A stretch of DNA of 64,000 bases from Pontibacter sp. HSC-36F09 (lineage in GTDB: Bacteria; Bacteroidota; Bacteroidia; Cytophagales; Hymenobacteraceae), in the NCBI RefSeq assembly GCF_024171605.1, contig NZ_JALKAA010000004.1, positions 62,001-126,000 of the forward strand. Direction: 5' to 3'. Below the pieces are notes generated by a model. It had not been told where the DNA came from. It ran no database searches and saw nothing but the letters and a program-made list of their open reading frames with translations. The number at the start of each line of letters is the position of its first letter. Position 1 is the stretch's first letter. The translations under genes were made by a program, and so were the position numbers. Shown here in pieces: positions 44,951 through 53,077 of the stretch.

Positions 44951-44974
44951 GGCGTGAGCGTTCTCGCTCGTGTC
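44951..44974. repeat. Short palindromic GAGCG-CGCTC element
   Basis: GGCGTGAGCGTTCTCGCTCGTG is near-palindromic and close to the ends of the 36863-36993 element and to 38851-38872, suggesting a REP-like family. Confidence 0.6.
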
Positions 44975-44982
44975 TGCTTTAG

Positions 44983-45004
44983 AAGGGGCCTTTGGCCCCT
45001 TTTT
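44983..45004 (+). terminator. Terminator after the rhodanese gene
   Basis: AGGGGCC pairs with GGCCCCT across a TTT loop and runs into TTTT. It lies 50 bp after the stop. Confidence 0.7.
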
Positions 45005-45128
45005 CTATTAGGTATTACTTGCTCATGCTAAGGTGGATATGGCTGTTCCAGGTATAGCAATGGTTGTGTTGTAGCAAAAGCTTTAGCTTTAGTAACTAAT
45101 TTTGTTTTATAGCTTCGCCTGGCCGGCG
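45005..45128. other. Intergenic stretch left of repeat copy B
   Basis: It contains CTAAAGCTAAAGC-type simple phrases (AAAAGCTTTAGCTTTAG) and GGTATAGC, and no credible gene. The minus frame at 45028-45249 extends into repeat B and is not accepted. Confidence 0.5.
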
Positions 45129-45391
45129 GGCACTCACTTTTTGTCTTGATGAAAAAAGTAAGCAAAAAAATCAAGACTCCCCAAACTCGCTGAACGCTCA
45201 AACAGTGGGTAGTCGTAATGGTGCACATGGCTGAGGTGATCTGTTTCATTGTTCACGTTCAAGTTACTCTTGCTATACCTGCCAGTGGTGCATGAATCCT
45301 TAATGAAGCTACAGAGCTTATACCTAATTTTGATAATGGCAGAAAGTCCCCCTTCGAAGGGGGCAGGGGGATGTTAATCGTGCACAAGAAA
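45129..45391 (-). repeat. Interspersed intergenic repeat, copy B (inverted)
   Basis: Read on the minus strand this is the same element as 38351-38648, with the same order of conserved blocks, ending at the TGCACGATTAACAT block. Between 45391 and 45508 there are more CCCCTCCTGTTTTTAGGA-type short hairpins (45435-45510), also seen at 38325-38350. Confidence 0.75.
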
Positions 45392-45508
45392 CTGCAGTTA
45401 CAAAGCTCATACCTGTCAGATAGCAGCTACAGACTCCCTCCCCTGTTTTTAGGGGAAGGCTAGGATGAAAGTTCCCCCTCCTGTTTTTAGGAGGGGGCAA
45501 GGGGGAGG

Positions 45509-46795
45509 TTACTCAATCACAAAAGGCGTTGGACTAAAGCAAAGCAGGAAAATCACAAATGCCAATATCCCTAAGACCTTGCGGCCTGGCGTAAGCGGTG
45601 CTTCATTCGGGCAGGAGGGGTGGAAGATGCCCATGAGGCGTGAGAGTAGCAGACCGAAAACCAGCCAACCGCTATAGCCGTCGGCTGTAGGGTATAGCCA
45701 GGAAATTGCAAGCTGCACGACCAACACGATCAGTACCAAGTAAGTGGTAAAGCGCAGTTTCGGGGTGGCGGGCTCCAGCACAAAGAACAGGTAGAGCACA
45801 TACAACGGCCATACCCAGATGTAACCTGCCACTTCCGGGAAGGTCTCAGCCAGGCTGTACTGCGCCAGCAGCATTCCAAACGCCGCCATCAGGCCATGCC
45901 GGTTGTCGTGCAGAATGCCCCGGAAGGCAAAAAACACGAAAGGAGCCAGTACTACCAAAAGGCTGTCATCCCAGAGCGGCTCCTGGTGCGGGGAGATCAT
46001 CCCCATTCCGGCATACAGGATAAACAAACTGAAGAAGATCGGCGAAAGTTGGTTGAAGCGCTTATACCCAATCAGGCCATAGAGCACATGTCCGCCGTCC
46101 AGCTGACCGATGGGCAGCAGGTTGAGGGCCGTGAAGAACAAAGCCAGGTAGCCCGCAAAGAGTAGCGGGTAGTGGATCACTTCATAGGCATTGGGCACCA
46201 GCGCCGGGTCTGCCACATAGCGTTCGAAAAACCAAAACAACAAGTTCTTGCCGAGCGAGAAATTACCATCACCCTGGTATACATACTGGGCATAGTCGAG
46301 TCCGAATTGCTGGTACTCCGGATGGATCGTGAAAATAAAATCCGGGTCGGGCAGGTGCGTGAAGCCATACCACAGCAGCGGGATCGCCACTACAAAGCCG
46401 GCCAGCGGACCAGCAATGCCAATGTCGAAGAACTGCTGCCGGGAAAAAATACGGCTCCTGATCCTGATGAAAGCCCCCATGGTGCCGATGGTAGACGTGA
46501 TGCCAAACCACAGTGGGATGTAATAAGGCAATGATACGTCGGCCCGGTAGCGCTTCGCGGTGAAGTAATGCCCGAACTCGTGTACCGTGAGCACGCCCAG
46601 GAAAGGTATAGAGAAGTATAACCCGGCTGCCAGTTCGGCCCAATTAAAAGTACCCGTCCACGAAAATCCCTCCGGCCCCCAGAAGAACAACTTGCCAAAA
46701 CGCCACTCGGCCCCGGCAATGGTTGTCGTGATCAGGGTGAGCACAAAGAGCAGCAGGTGCAGGCTATACCTGTTTTGCTGCTTAGGAAACCGCAT
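45509..46795 (-). CDS. Site-2-protease-like M50 membrane metalloprotease
   Basis: A 428-residue integral membrane protein with the zinc motif HEFGH (H72, E73, H76 from the chosen start) inside a hydrophobic helix (GVLTVHEFGHYFTAKRY), the partner motif IGQLDGGHVLYG, and about eight to ten transmembrane helices. It belongs to the M50 family, whose members cleave other proteins within the membrane. The layout without PDZ domains resembles plant EGY/cyanobacterial members. The start at 46795 (MRFPKQQNRYSLH) is chosen because the 38 upstream codons overlap the HAD gene and are not protein-like. It overlaps the HAD gene end by 14 bp. Confidence 0.87.
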   Translation of the reverse strand: MRFPKQQNRYSLHLLLFVLTLITTTIAGAEWRFGKLFFWGPEGFSWTGTFNWAELAAGLYFSIPFLGVLTVHEFGHYFTAKRYRADVSLPYYIPLWFGITSTIGTMGAFIRIRSRIFSRQQFFDIGIAGPLAGFVVAIPLLWYGFTHLPDPDFIFTIHPEYQQFGLDYAQYVYQGDGNFSLGKNLLFWFFERYVADPALVPNAYEVIHYPLLFAGYLALFFTALNLLPIGQLDGGHVLYGLIGYKRFNQLSPIFFSLFILYAGMGMISPHQEPLWDDSLLVVLAPFVFFAFRGILHDNRHGLMAAFGMLLAQYSLAETFPEVAGYIWVWPLYVLYLFFVLEPATPKLRFTTYLVLIVLVVQLAISWLYPTADGYSGWLVFGLLLSRLMGIFHPSCPNEAPLTPGRKVLGILAFVIFLLCFSPTPFVIE

Positions 46796-47414
46796 CCCTG
46801 AACACCTGGTTGATAGTAAGCGGCGGCTCCAGGAAGAGTGTCTGCAAGCCCACTTTTCGGGCACTCTCGATGTGCTGGATGCTGTCGTCGATAAAGAGCG
46901 TTTCTTCACGCTTCAGGTCGTTCTGTTCCAGTATCTGCTCAAACACAATGGCGTCGGGCTTGCGCTGACCGATCAGGTGCGAGTAGTAGGCCTGCTCAAA
47001 CAGCGAGTCGAGACTCGGCATGGTGAAGCTGTGTTCTACCATCTCGTTGAAACGCTTCATGTGGATGGCGTTGGTATTGCTGAGCAGGAAAATGCGGTAT
47101 TTTTTGCCCAGCTCACGTAGCAGCTCAATTCTTTCAGCCGGAATGTCGAGCAACATGGCATTCCAGGCATCGTCGATCTGCTCGTCGGTGGCGTCGAGGT
47201 GGTAGGCTTCGCGCAGGTGCTGACGAAACTCTCTGGGGCTGCTGTTGCCGGTCTCGAAGAGGTCAAAGAGGTGAGACTGTGCGCGTTGGCTGTATTCGAT
47301 GGTATGGCCTTCGGTGCAATACTGCTCCAGTTCGCGTATGCTTTTATGGTAATCTATGTTGATGATGACCCCGCCAAGGTCGAATATGATGTTTTTAACA
47401 GTTGTCAGGTCCAC
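46782..47414 (-). CDS. HAD-family phosphatase (YihX-like)
   Basis: A 210-residue HAD hydrolase. Motif I is IIFDLGGVIINID (with the DxGGV variation of the YihX/epoxide-hydrolase-N group), motif II FLLSNTNAIHM, motif III RKPDAIVFEQIL, and motif IV LFIDDSIQHIESA. It should dephosphorylate a sugar phosphate such as alpha-D-glucose-1-phosphate; this is from family only. The open frame runs back into the tRNA-Ile gene, so a start at 47519 is excluded; the GTG at 47414 (VDLTTVKNIIFD) gives the family N-terminus. It is coupled to the M50 gene. Confidence 0.87.
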   Translation of the reverse strand: MDLTTVKNIIFDLGGVIINIDYHKSIRELEQYCTEGHTIEYSQRAQSHLFDLFETGNSSPREFRQHLREAYHLDATDEQIDDAWNAMLLDIPAERIELLRELGKKYRIFLLSNTNAIHMKRFNEMVEHSFTMPSLDSLFEQAYYSHLIGQRKPDAIVFEQILEQNDLKREETLFIDDSIQHIESARKVGLQTLFLEPPLTINQVFRDAVS

Positions 47415-47505
47415 GAAATTTTTTGGTCTGGTATTTGAAATTGTCAGCACAAATATGTAGAATTGCACTCCCAAATCAAAGGAAGCACATTCTTTTAAGG
47501 GAACG

Positions 47506-47578
47506 GGCCTATAGCTCATTCGGTTAGAGCAACTGACTCATAATCAGTAGGTGCCTGGTTCGATTCCAGGTGGGCCCA
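47506..47578 (+). tRNA. tRNA with CAT anticodon, probably tRNA-Ile2
   Basis: The acceptor GGGCCTA/TGGGCCC plus A, the D-arm AGCTCATTCGGTTAGAGC, the anticodon stem ACTGA/TCAGT with loop CTCATAA, and the T-arm CCTGGTTCGATTCCAGG are complete. The loop form CTCATAA is that of lysidine-modified Ile2 tRNAs rather than initiator or elongator Met. Its 3' end borders the defense island. Confidence 0.9.
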
Positions 47579-47588
47579 CTTGATAATC

Positions 47589-47625
47589 AAGCACTTACGT
47601 AGAGAAATCTGGTAAGTGCTTTTTT
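47589..47625 (+). terminator. Terminator after tRNA-Ile
   Basis: AAGCACTTAC pairs with GTAAGTGCTT over a 13-nt loop, followed by a T-run. It is 10 bp after the tRNA. Confidence 0.8.
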
Positions 47626-47626
47626 A

Positions 47627-47646
47627 TTTGCACACAATTTGCACAC
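47627..47646. repeat. Direct repeat TTTGCACAC x2 at island edge
   Basis: TTTGCACAC occurs at 47627-47635 and 47638-47646, separated by AA. It may be part of an attachment site next to the tRNA. No integrase is in the window. Confidence 0.5.
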
Positions 47647-47731
47647 GTTTCTTCGAATAAGGGTCTGTAGTTTCTGCCTTTACAGCATGATTATGTGACT
47701 CCAATATTGCTTACACAGGTTAATGCTCGCC

Positions 47732-49057
47732 CTAATTGATATTCAATAAACTTGCCAAGGCTTTCATTAGTCCCTCTTCAATGACTTTTTGGTTATTCTT
47801 GCTCCAAAAAGGCACCTCACTTACTTTGACATTGATAATCCCCTCTCCAAGACCTGATGGGATACAAAATGTATAATCATCCGCCAGCTCCTCTGAAGTG
47901 TTAGGATAGAGCAGAATCACGTTTTCGCACCCTCTTCTGTAAGCGTAGCTGACCATCTGGTACATGTCCGACTGCGCCATCTCCTGCTTAATGTCAGTGT
48001 GTCTCAGATCCCAGCGAGGTTTATACTTGGTGTCGATAATGATCCTTTCGCCTGTCTTTCTATGCTCCAGAAAGATATCGTGCTGCATCTGGAAGGCCTT
48101 GGGGCTGTCTGAAAGGTAGAGGTCCGACTTCTGTGCATGCACTTTGTAGACATTTCCAAAATGCTTCCTGACAAAGCCTAACACAAAATCTTCAAACACA
48201 TACTCCATCGGCAGCAGCAAAGCCCACTGCAGGCTGTCATAGGTGTGAGAGGAATACAGCTGCTGGTTTAGTATGCGCTTGCACCATTCGATGATGGTTG
48301 CATATTCTGTGAAGAGGGGATTAAGCGATACTGTATCCAAATCAGAGGCTGAGCAGGGGACATCCTCCACCTCATCCAGCTGGAAGGTGATTTGCTGTAG
48401 CAGCGACTGGGTGCTTGCGAGCTTGGTACTGCTTTGGAGTAGACGGCACACATATTTTATGGCGCGGTTGAGCGTGTTGTCGTATAGGAACGGCTCGTGC
48501 ACACAGTCAATGTGGTGGTAGTTGCCGGTAGTCATGCCGTTGCGGATGTAGGCGCTGAAGTCTATCCTGCCTTTAGGGGAGTAGAGCACCTCCGTTACTT
48601 CTTCATACTGGCTGTAAGGCTGTGTGGCTATTACCTCAGCGGTGTAATTGGCAAAATGCCAGATCAGTAACTCAGGTAAAGGGTCTGCATCCTGTTTATC
48701 CAAAGAGGAATCCAGCACAGGGAAGTGTAGCTTGCTGCAGTAGCTGAACCAATAGAAGATGTGGTCCAACATGAGTGCTTTGCTAACAGATGGCTCCCTT
48801 TTGAAGACCTTGGGATAGATTTCGATTGTTTCTCCATCCTGTTGAATAAAGCCAATAAAGTTCTGCGTCTTGAAATCATTCCCATCAAACTTCAGAAACG
48901 GCTGAGATTGCTTCTCTTCTTCTGGCGCGGTATTTTCCTCGAAGAACTCTTCAGCATAGGCAATATAACGGTCTTTCCATACCTGTTGCAGGAAAGACTC
49001 CAGCTTCTTTCTGTTAAGCTTACCGAGCGGGTGGAATGCACTATATTCAAACAGCAT
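47732..49057 (-). CDS. mcrC: McrC nuclease subunit of a McrBC restriction system
   Basis: A 441-residue McrC. The N-terminal domain includes FIGFIQQDGETIEIYPKV and HIFYWFSYC, typical of the McrB-binding part. The C-terminal PD-(D/E)XK nuclease has D327 in MQHDIFLEH and DTK at 342-344 (RIIIDTKYKP), followed by the helix QSDMYQMVSYAY. It cuts DNA when McrB hexamers translocate from modified sites. The start overlaps the end of mcrB by 11 bp. It is the last gene of the minus-strand island and ends about 150 bp from tRNA-Ile. Confidence 0.93.
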   Translation of the reverse strand: MLFEYSAFHPLGKLNRKKLESFLQQVWKDRYIAYAEEFFEENTAPEEEKQSQPFLKFDGNDFKTQNFIGFIQQDGETIEIYPKVFKREPSVSKALMLDHIFYWFSYCSKLHFPVLDSSLDKQDADPLPELLIWHFANYTAEVIATQPYSQYEEVTEVLYSPKGRIDFSAYIRNGMTTGNYHHIDCVHEPFLYDNTLNRAIKYVCRLLQSSTKLASTQSLLQQITFQLDEVEDVPCSASDLDTVSLNPLFTEYATIIEWCKRILNQQLYSSHTYDSLQWALLLPMEYVFEDFVLGFVRKHFGNVYKVHAQKSDLYLSDSPKAFQMQHDIFLEHRKTGERIIIDTKYKPRWDLRHTDIKQEMAQSDMYQMVSYAYRRGCENVILLYPNTSEELADDYTFCIPSGLGEGIINVKVSEVPFWSKNNQKVIEEGLMKALASLLNIN

Positions 49058-51776
49058 GTCTAGCCTTGGCTATTGCCCAATCGTAGTTGTCTGTATCATA
49101 TTTTACTTCATAGCCGCTGTTACTGAATAGATCGCGCACTAAGTCAACTTTACCAGAGAAGTACTCCATGAGCAGTGGTATGACCTTTCGCTTCAGAGTA
49201 GTGTATAGGTCTTGGTCTGTTATCTTGTTGATGAAGTAAGCGTGACCCACCAGGAAATCTGCACCTTTCTTTTCAAATATCTTCTTGTTGAGAGCCGCTA
49301 GCAGATCAGGCACATCGTCATGCATTTTTCCCTCTGCGGCAAGATCGTTTATAACTGATTTAGTAGGGTAAAACCCTCGGAACTCAAACCTTCTTCGAAG
49401 AGCAATATCAACAAGCGCAATAGATTTGTCAGCGGTGTTCATAGTGCCAAGTACATATAGGTTAGGAGGAAGGGCAAAATCCTGTTCTCCATTTGGTAGA
49501 GTAAGTCTTAGCTCGTTCTCGGCTCCTAGGCGCTTGTCTTCCTCCAGCAGCGTGATCAGCTCACCAAATACTCTGGAGATATTGGCCCTGTTGATCTCAT
49601 CAATTATCAGTACATAATTTTTTAGCTGCGATACATTATTGGATTTCTCAACTGTGCTAGAGTGCCCAATTGCACTGGATTGCCAGCCCTGTTTCCAAAG
49701 TTTTTCTAAAACATATCTATAGTTATTTCGAGGGCCACCTTTGATAAATTCTCCTCTGTCAAAAGCAGTAGGATCTTCATAGGCTTTTTTTAGAGTCGCT
49801 TTTGTCAACGAATGGTCTTTTGAACCACTATGATATTCAAGCCTTATACTTTCACCAGTAATCTCAATAATCTTAAGTGTCTTCCCTGACTTCATCGAAA
49901 TTTCAACCTCTTTACCATTTTCTATCAATGGCTTGAAATACTCTTTGAAAGCCTCCTCAAAAGGTTTAAGAGAAGGGGAAGAGTTTACTTTGACCTGTGG
50001 CTTATTATTATCTAGCTTTTTATCACCTTGCTTATCATACTCTTTTTTTGCCCTTTCACAGATATTGTAGAAGATACCTTCATTCTTTCTAAACTTCAAG
50101 TCAGCATGGTTCAAGTCTGGCTTTATACCTACCACAAAATCCTCATAGGAGTAATTCTGATGGAAGGTGATAAATTCGATCTGACCTTCTTTCTTCAGTT
50201 GATCGAATGTCTTTTTATTTGTTGCATGAGCAGAATCTTTCTTTCCTGTTATCAACTCAACGGCAAGTTCTATAGTATTATATGTTTTGCCGGTTCCTGG
50301 AGGGCCGTAGAGGATTATGTTTAAAGGTGTTTGAGGTGTTTTTAATAGATTAATATCATTTCCAGCTTGCAATGTAAGGTCAACGTTATCATCTAGATTG
50401 ATAGGAGTTTGTACTAGCTTAGTCATAAAATAAGGCTCGAATAGGTACTTATTTGCTTCATCTAATTCATCCTCCTTAATAATAACACAGGTACTATTAC
50501 TATTAGGAGTCCACCATTTCTGAGTGCCTCTATACTTAGTTTTATTTTTTGGTATAGACACAAGTTCAAAAGGCCTTTCAAGCCAGCCACCATTTCCGTA
50601 ACCATTGTAAATAGCCGGAACTGCATCACCAGTGATTCTACCTAATAAACTAACAGCCACATTTCTATTACCAGGTGTCAAGTAAAAATAGTCTCCGACT
50701 CTCATCTTTTCAGAAAAGACTGATCCTTGGCTCTCGTTACTACGGCCAAGTGATTTGGTATCCTTATGAACCAGGATTTTGCATTGAGAAATACATTCCT
50801 CTATTTCCTTATCAGTAAAATCACCCATAGATACTTTAAAGACAGAAGCATCTCCTATCTCAATTTCTTCCAACCCTTTGTCGAGCATCCTGTAGAGTAT
50901 ATCCTGAGCAAGAATTTTGCGATTGGTATCCTTGAAGGCATCCTCAGGTATGAGATTATCTACCATATCTGATAGTTCAGTATCCGGCTCTAGATACTCT
51001 GATATAAACTCATTCAGTAACTCCAGGTAATGCAGATATTTTTCACCTTTTTTCCTTGCTTTTACACCGATTAACTTACAATACTTTTGATAGAAAGAAT
51101 CTTTGTAGAAAGGATATTTATCCGGATTATGGAAAGCCAGGAACGTAGCCATCGTTCTCTCATCTTGATGGTGAGAGTACTTATCTTCAGGGACTAATTC
51201 CCGGTAAAGCTTCAATGTTTCTGTATGGAAGAATTCTAGCCTTTCAGCCAGTGGAAGGCTTTCATTGAACAGTACTTTAAAGCATTCCCTGTATGGCTCT
51301 GCTCTATCTTTGGCAAGATGATATATAACTGCTATACCTACACCATAAATAAGATTAGAGTAGTTGATACCTTTTAGTTCTTCTAGAAAATCAGACGCTG
51401 TTAGGTCAGGTCTCCCCTTATACTGATTAACTAACTTCCATTTATAGATTTCATCTGCAAGTTTATTCTCCTGTAGATCAATTTTATATTTGGCTATTAG
51501 CTCTTTGATAGGATCAGCCAAACTGTCTTTTTCTACTATAGCATAACCCATTTTTTCAAAGTACCTGTTTGTAGCATACCCACCACTATTAAACCAAATA
51601 CGCTCCCCATTCATCTCCTCATGAGCTAGCCGCATAAGGTCTTTTGGAGGAAACTGTTCATTGCCAACTAGCACATTCCAACGGGTAGAAGGAACCAGAT
51701 CGATGTTCTCAGATTTTATGCGAGCTACTGCTTTAAGGATGTGCTCTTTGGTGATGTTATTCGGTTCGAATGCCAT
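49047..51776 (-). CDS. mcrB: McrB GTPase subunit with extended N-terminal recognition domains
   Basis: A 909-residue protein, much longer than E. coli McrB (about 460). The C-terminal half is the AAA+ GTPase: Walker A GPPGTGKT (491-498), Walker B VLIIDEINRANISRVFGEL, the McrB signature GTMNTADKS and ALRRRFEFRGF. The N-terminal half holds a helical region (about 100-290) and a segment at about 335-400 (GDYFYLTPGNRNVAVSLLG, NGYGNGGWLERPFEL) that resembles an EVE/PUA-like modified-base reader. The system should restrict DNA with modified bases. The EVE assignment is inferred. Preceded at 48 bp by the HPD-tail protein gene. Confidence 0.93.
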   Translation of the reverse strand: MAFEPNNITKEHILKAVARIKSENIDLVPSTRWNVLVGNEQFPPKDLMRLAHEEMNGERIWFNSGGYATNRYFEKMGYAIVEKDSLADPIKELIAKYKIDLQENKLADEIYKWKLVNQYKGRPDLTASDFLEELKGINYSNLIYGVGIAVIYHLAKDRAEPYRECFKVLFNESLPLAERLEFFHTETLKLYRELVPEDKYSHHQDERTMATFLAFHNPDKYPFYKDSFYQKYCKLIGVKARKKGEKYLHYLELLNEFISEYLEPDTELSDMVDNLIPEDAFKDTNRKILAQDILYRMLDKGLEEIEIGDASVFKVSMGDFTDKEIEECISQCKILVHKDTKSLGRSNESQGSVFSEKMRVGDYFYLTPGNRNVAVSLLGRITGDAVPAIYNGYGNGGWLERPFELVSIPKNKTKYRGTQKWWTPNSNSTCVIIKEDELDEANKYLFEPYFMTKLVQTPINLDDNVDLTLQAGNDINLLKTPQTPLNIILYGPPGTGKTYNTIELAVELITGKKDSAHATNKKTFDQLKKEGQIEFITFHQNYSYEDFVVGIKPDLNHADLKFRKNEGIFYNICERAKKEYDKQGDKKLDNNKPQVKVNSSPSLKPFEEAFKEYFKPLIENGKEVEISMKSGKTLKIIEITGESIRLEYHSGSKDHSLTKATLKKAYEDPTAFDRGEFIKGGPRNNYRYVLEKLWKQGWQSSAIGHSSTVEKSNNVSQLKNYVLIIDEINRANISRVFGELITLLEEDKRLGAENELRLTLPNGEQDFALPPNLYVLGTMNTADKSIALVDIALRRRFEFRGFYPTKSVINDLAAEGKMHDDVPDLLAALNKKIFEKKGADFLVGHAYFINKITDQDLYTTLKRKVIPLLMEYFSGKVDLVRDLFSNSGYEVKYDTDNYDWAIAKARHAV

Positions 51777-51824
51777 ATTTGGGAATAGTTTGTTTGGTAA
51801 CAGATGCCGGCTATGAATTGTGCT

Positions 51825-52997
51825 TTACAGACCACAAGTATTAGCGTAATCTATTAGGCGACGCTTTGCTTCCTCCAGGCGCTCTTGCACATCATCCAAC
51901 CCTCCAGTTGCGTCGGGATGTAATTTTCTACCACCTTCAATCAACTGGCGAGACCTTGGAGTAATTTTTCTGGCTGTTGCATCTTGCGCCTGCACCCAAA
52001 GGACACTCTCAATGCCAAGATTTATTGGCCGAAGTACGAATCTCCAGGAATTCTTATCTATCAACTTTTGCAATTCTCCTTTGATAAGGTCTATTGCTTC
52101 ACCGTTTCTCCTATTAGATTTGTAAGTTAATCTTCCTTCTGGAATCGCTGGCTTAGGTGCTTGTTGCGCCTGTGGTTTTTCAGTAGGTGATTGTTTAACA
52201 TCTGGCTTATCGGTGCTCACAATGTTTTGAGATACATTATGGCCAGCGTGCTTGTGCAGCACATCCAGTATCTTCTGAAAATTAGCACCGCCAGGTAAAG
52301 TATATGATCCAGCTACGGCTGTTAGTCCTTTAAAAACCTGCTCATCGGATGTATAATAGAACCACCCAGAAGCATTGCCTGGGCCGCTTGTGTTTGTTAT
52401 TACTGTGGTGCAGTTTTGTAAGCCAAAGCCAATGAGGTCAGCCTGAAAATTCATCCAATCATTGGATGTAACAGAAAGCGTAACAGCTGATCTACCCACC
52501 ATCAGGTTTCTGAGTAATGAAGTGTACTCGTGGATAGGATTGCCCAGTACTTGACTTTGCTGAATCACAAAAGCTTTGTCAGCAGGGTTGAAGCTATTGC
52601 TGTGGAAGGGAAAGGACTCCAGTTGAACAACATTGTTGTAGCCAAGGGCTCGCCCCATCTCAATCATTTTCTCAATCCTGGTTTTCGGGGTTCCTTTTAG
52701 CGTTTTTAAATAGTGGCTGGATAACACCTTTGCATTTTCTTCATAAGACAGCCCCGGATTTATGATACTCTTATTATCAAGTATGTTGTGTCTTCTCTGA
52801 AACTCCATTCCTCCGCCTGGATTATTGGTCAGGAAAAACATCGTATTACCTTCTTCAAAATCACCGCTAAGTATAAGGTATGGCTCAGGGCAGTACTCAT
52901 CTTGGAAATTAGCTACCTGGTTTGCATTGAAACCAATATTTCCTGACAACCAGTTTTCAAAAAGCTGCTGGCAATATTTTTTGAATTCGTTCATCAT
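51825..52997 (-). CDS. Unrecognised defense-island protein with J-domain-like HPD tail
   Basis: A 390-residue protein with no sure family. Residues 1-240 form one domain with FFLTNNPGGGMEF (about 54-66) and VVQLESFPFHSNSF (about 122-135). The pair NPGGG...FPFHS recalls uracil-DNA-glycosylase-like folds, but no catalytic set can be proven. A Pro/Gln/Lys-rich linker (about 265-290) leads to a C-terminal part (300-390). That ends in KLHPDATGG with H360-P361-D362 and the helix DVQERLEEAKRRLIDYA, which looks like loop and helix III of a J-domain. It lies between a PD-(D/E)XK gene (80 bp) and mcrB (48 bp), all on the same strand, so it may be part of the same operon. Confidence 0.75.
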   Translation of the reverse strand: MMNEFKKYCQQLFENWLSGNIGFNANQVANFQDEYCPEPYLILSGDFEEGNTMFFLTNNPGGGMEFQRRHNILDNKSIINPGLSYEENAKVLSSHYLKTLKGTPKTRIEKMIEMGRALGYNNVVQLESFPFHSNSFNPADKAFVIQQSQVLGNPIHEYTSLLRNLMVGRSAVTLSVTSNDWMNFQADLIGFGLQNCTTVITNTSGPGNASGWFYYTSDEQVFKGLTAVAGSYTLPGGANFQKILDVLHKHAGHNVSQNIVSTDKPDVKQSPTEKPQAQQAPKPAIPEGRLTYKSNRRNGEAIDLIKGELQKLIDKNSWRFVLRPINLGIESVLWVQAQDATARKITPRSRQLIEGGRKLHPDATGGLDDVQERLEEAKRRLIDYANTCGL

Positions 52998-53077
52998 CTT
53001 TATGGGTCAAATATTAAGTTTGGTGGTTGTGTAATTATAGAATCAAAGCTGTAAGAGAGCTTGTTTCATGTAGTGTG

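Noticed and set aside
47414..47519. Longer N-terminus for the HAD phosphatase
   Set aside because: The extension runs into the tRNA-Ile gene; the GTG at 47414 gives the family start.
47627..47646. Two TTTGCACAC copies as a CRISPR-like repeat
   Set aside because: Only two short copies with a 2-bp gap; no spacers or cas genes.
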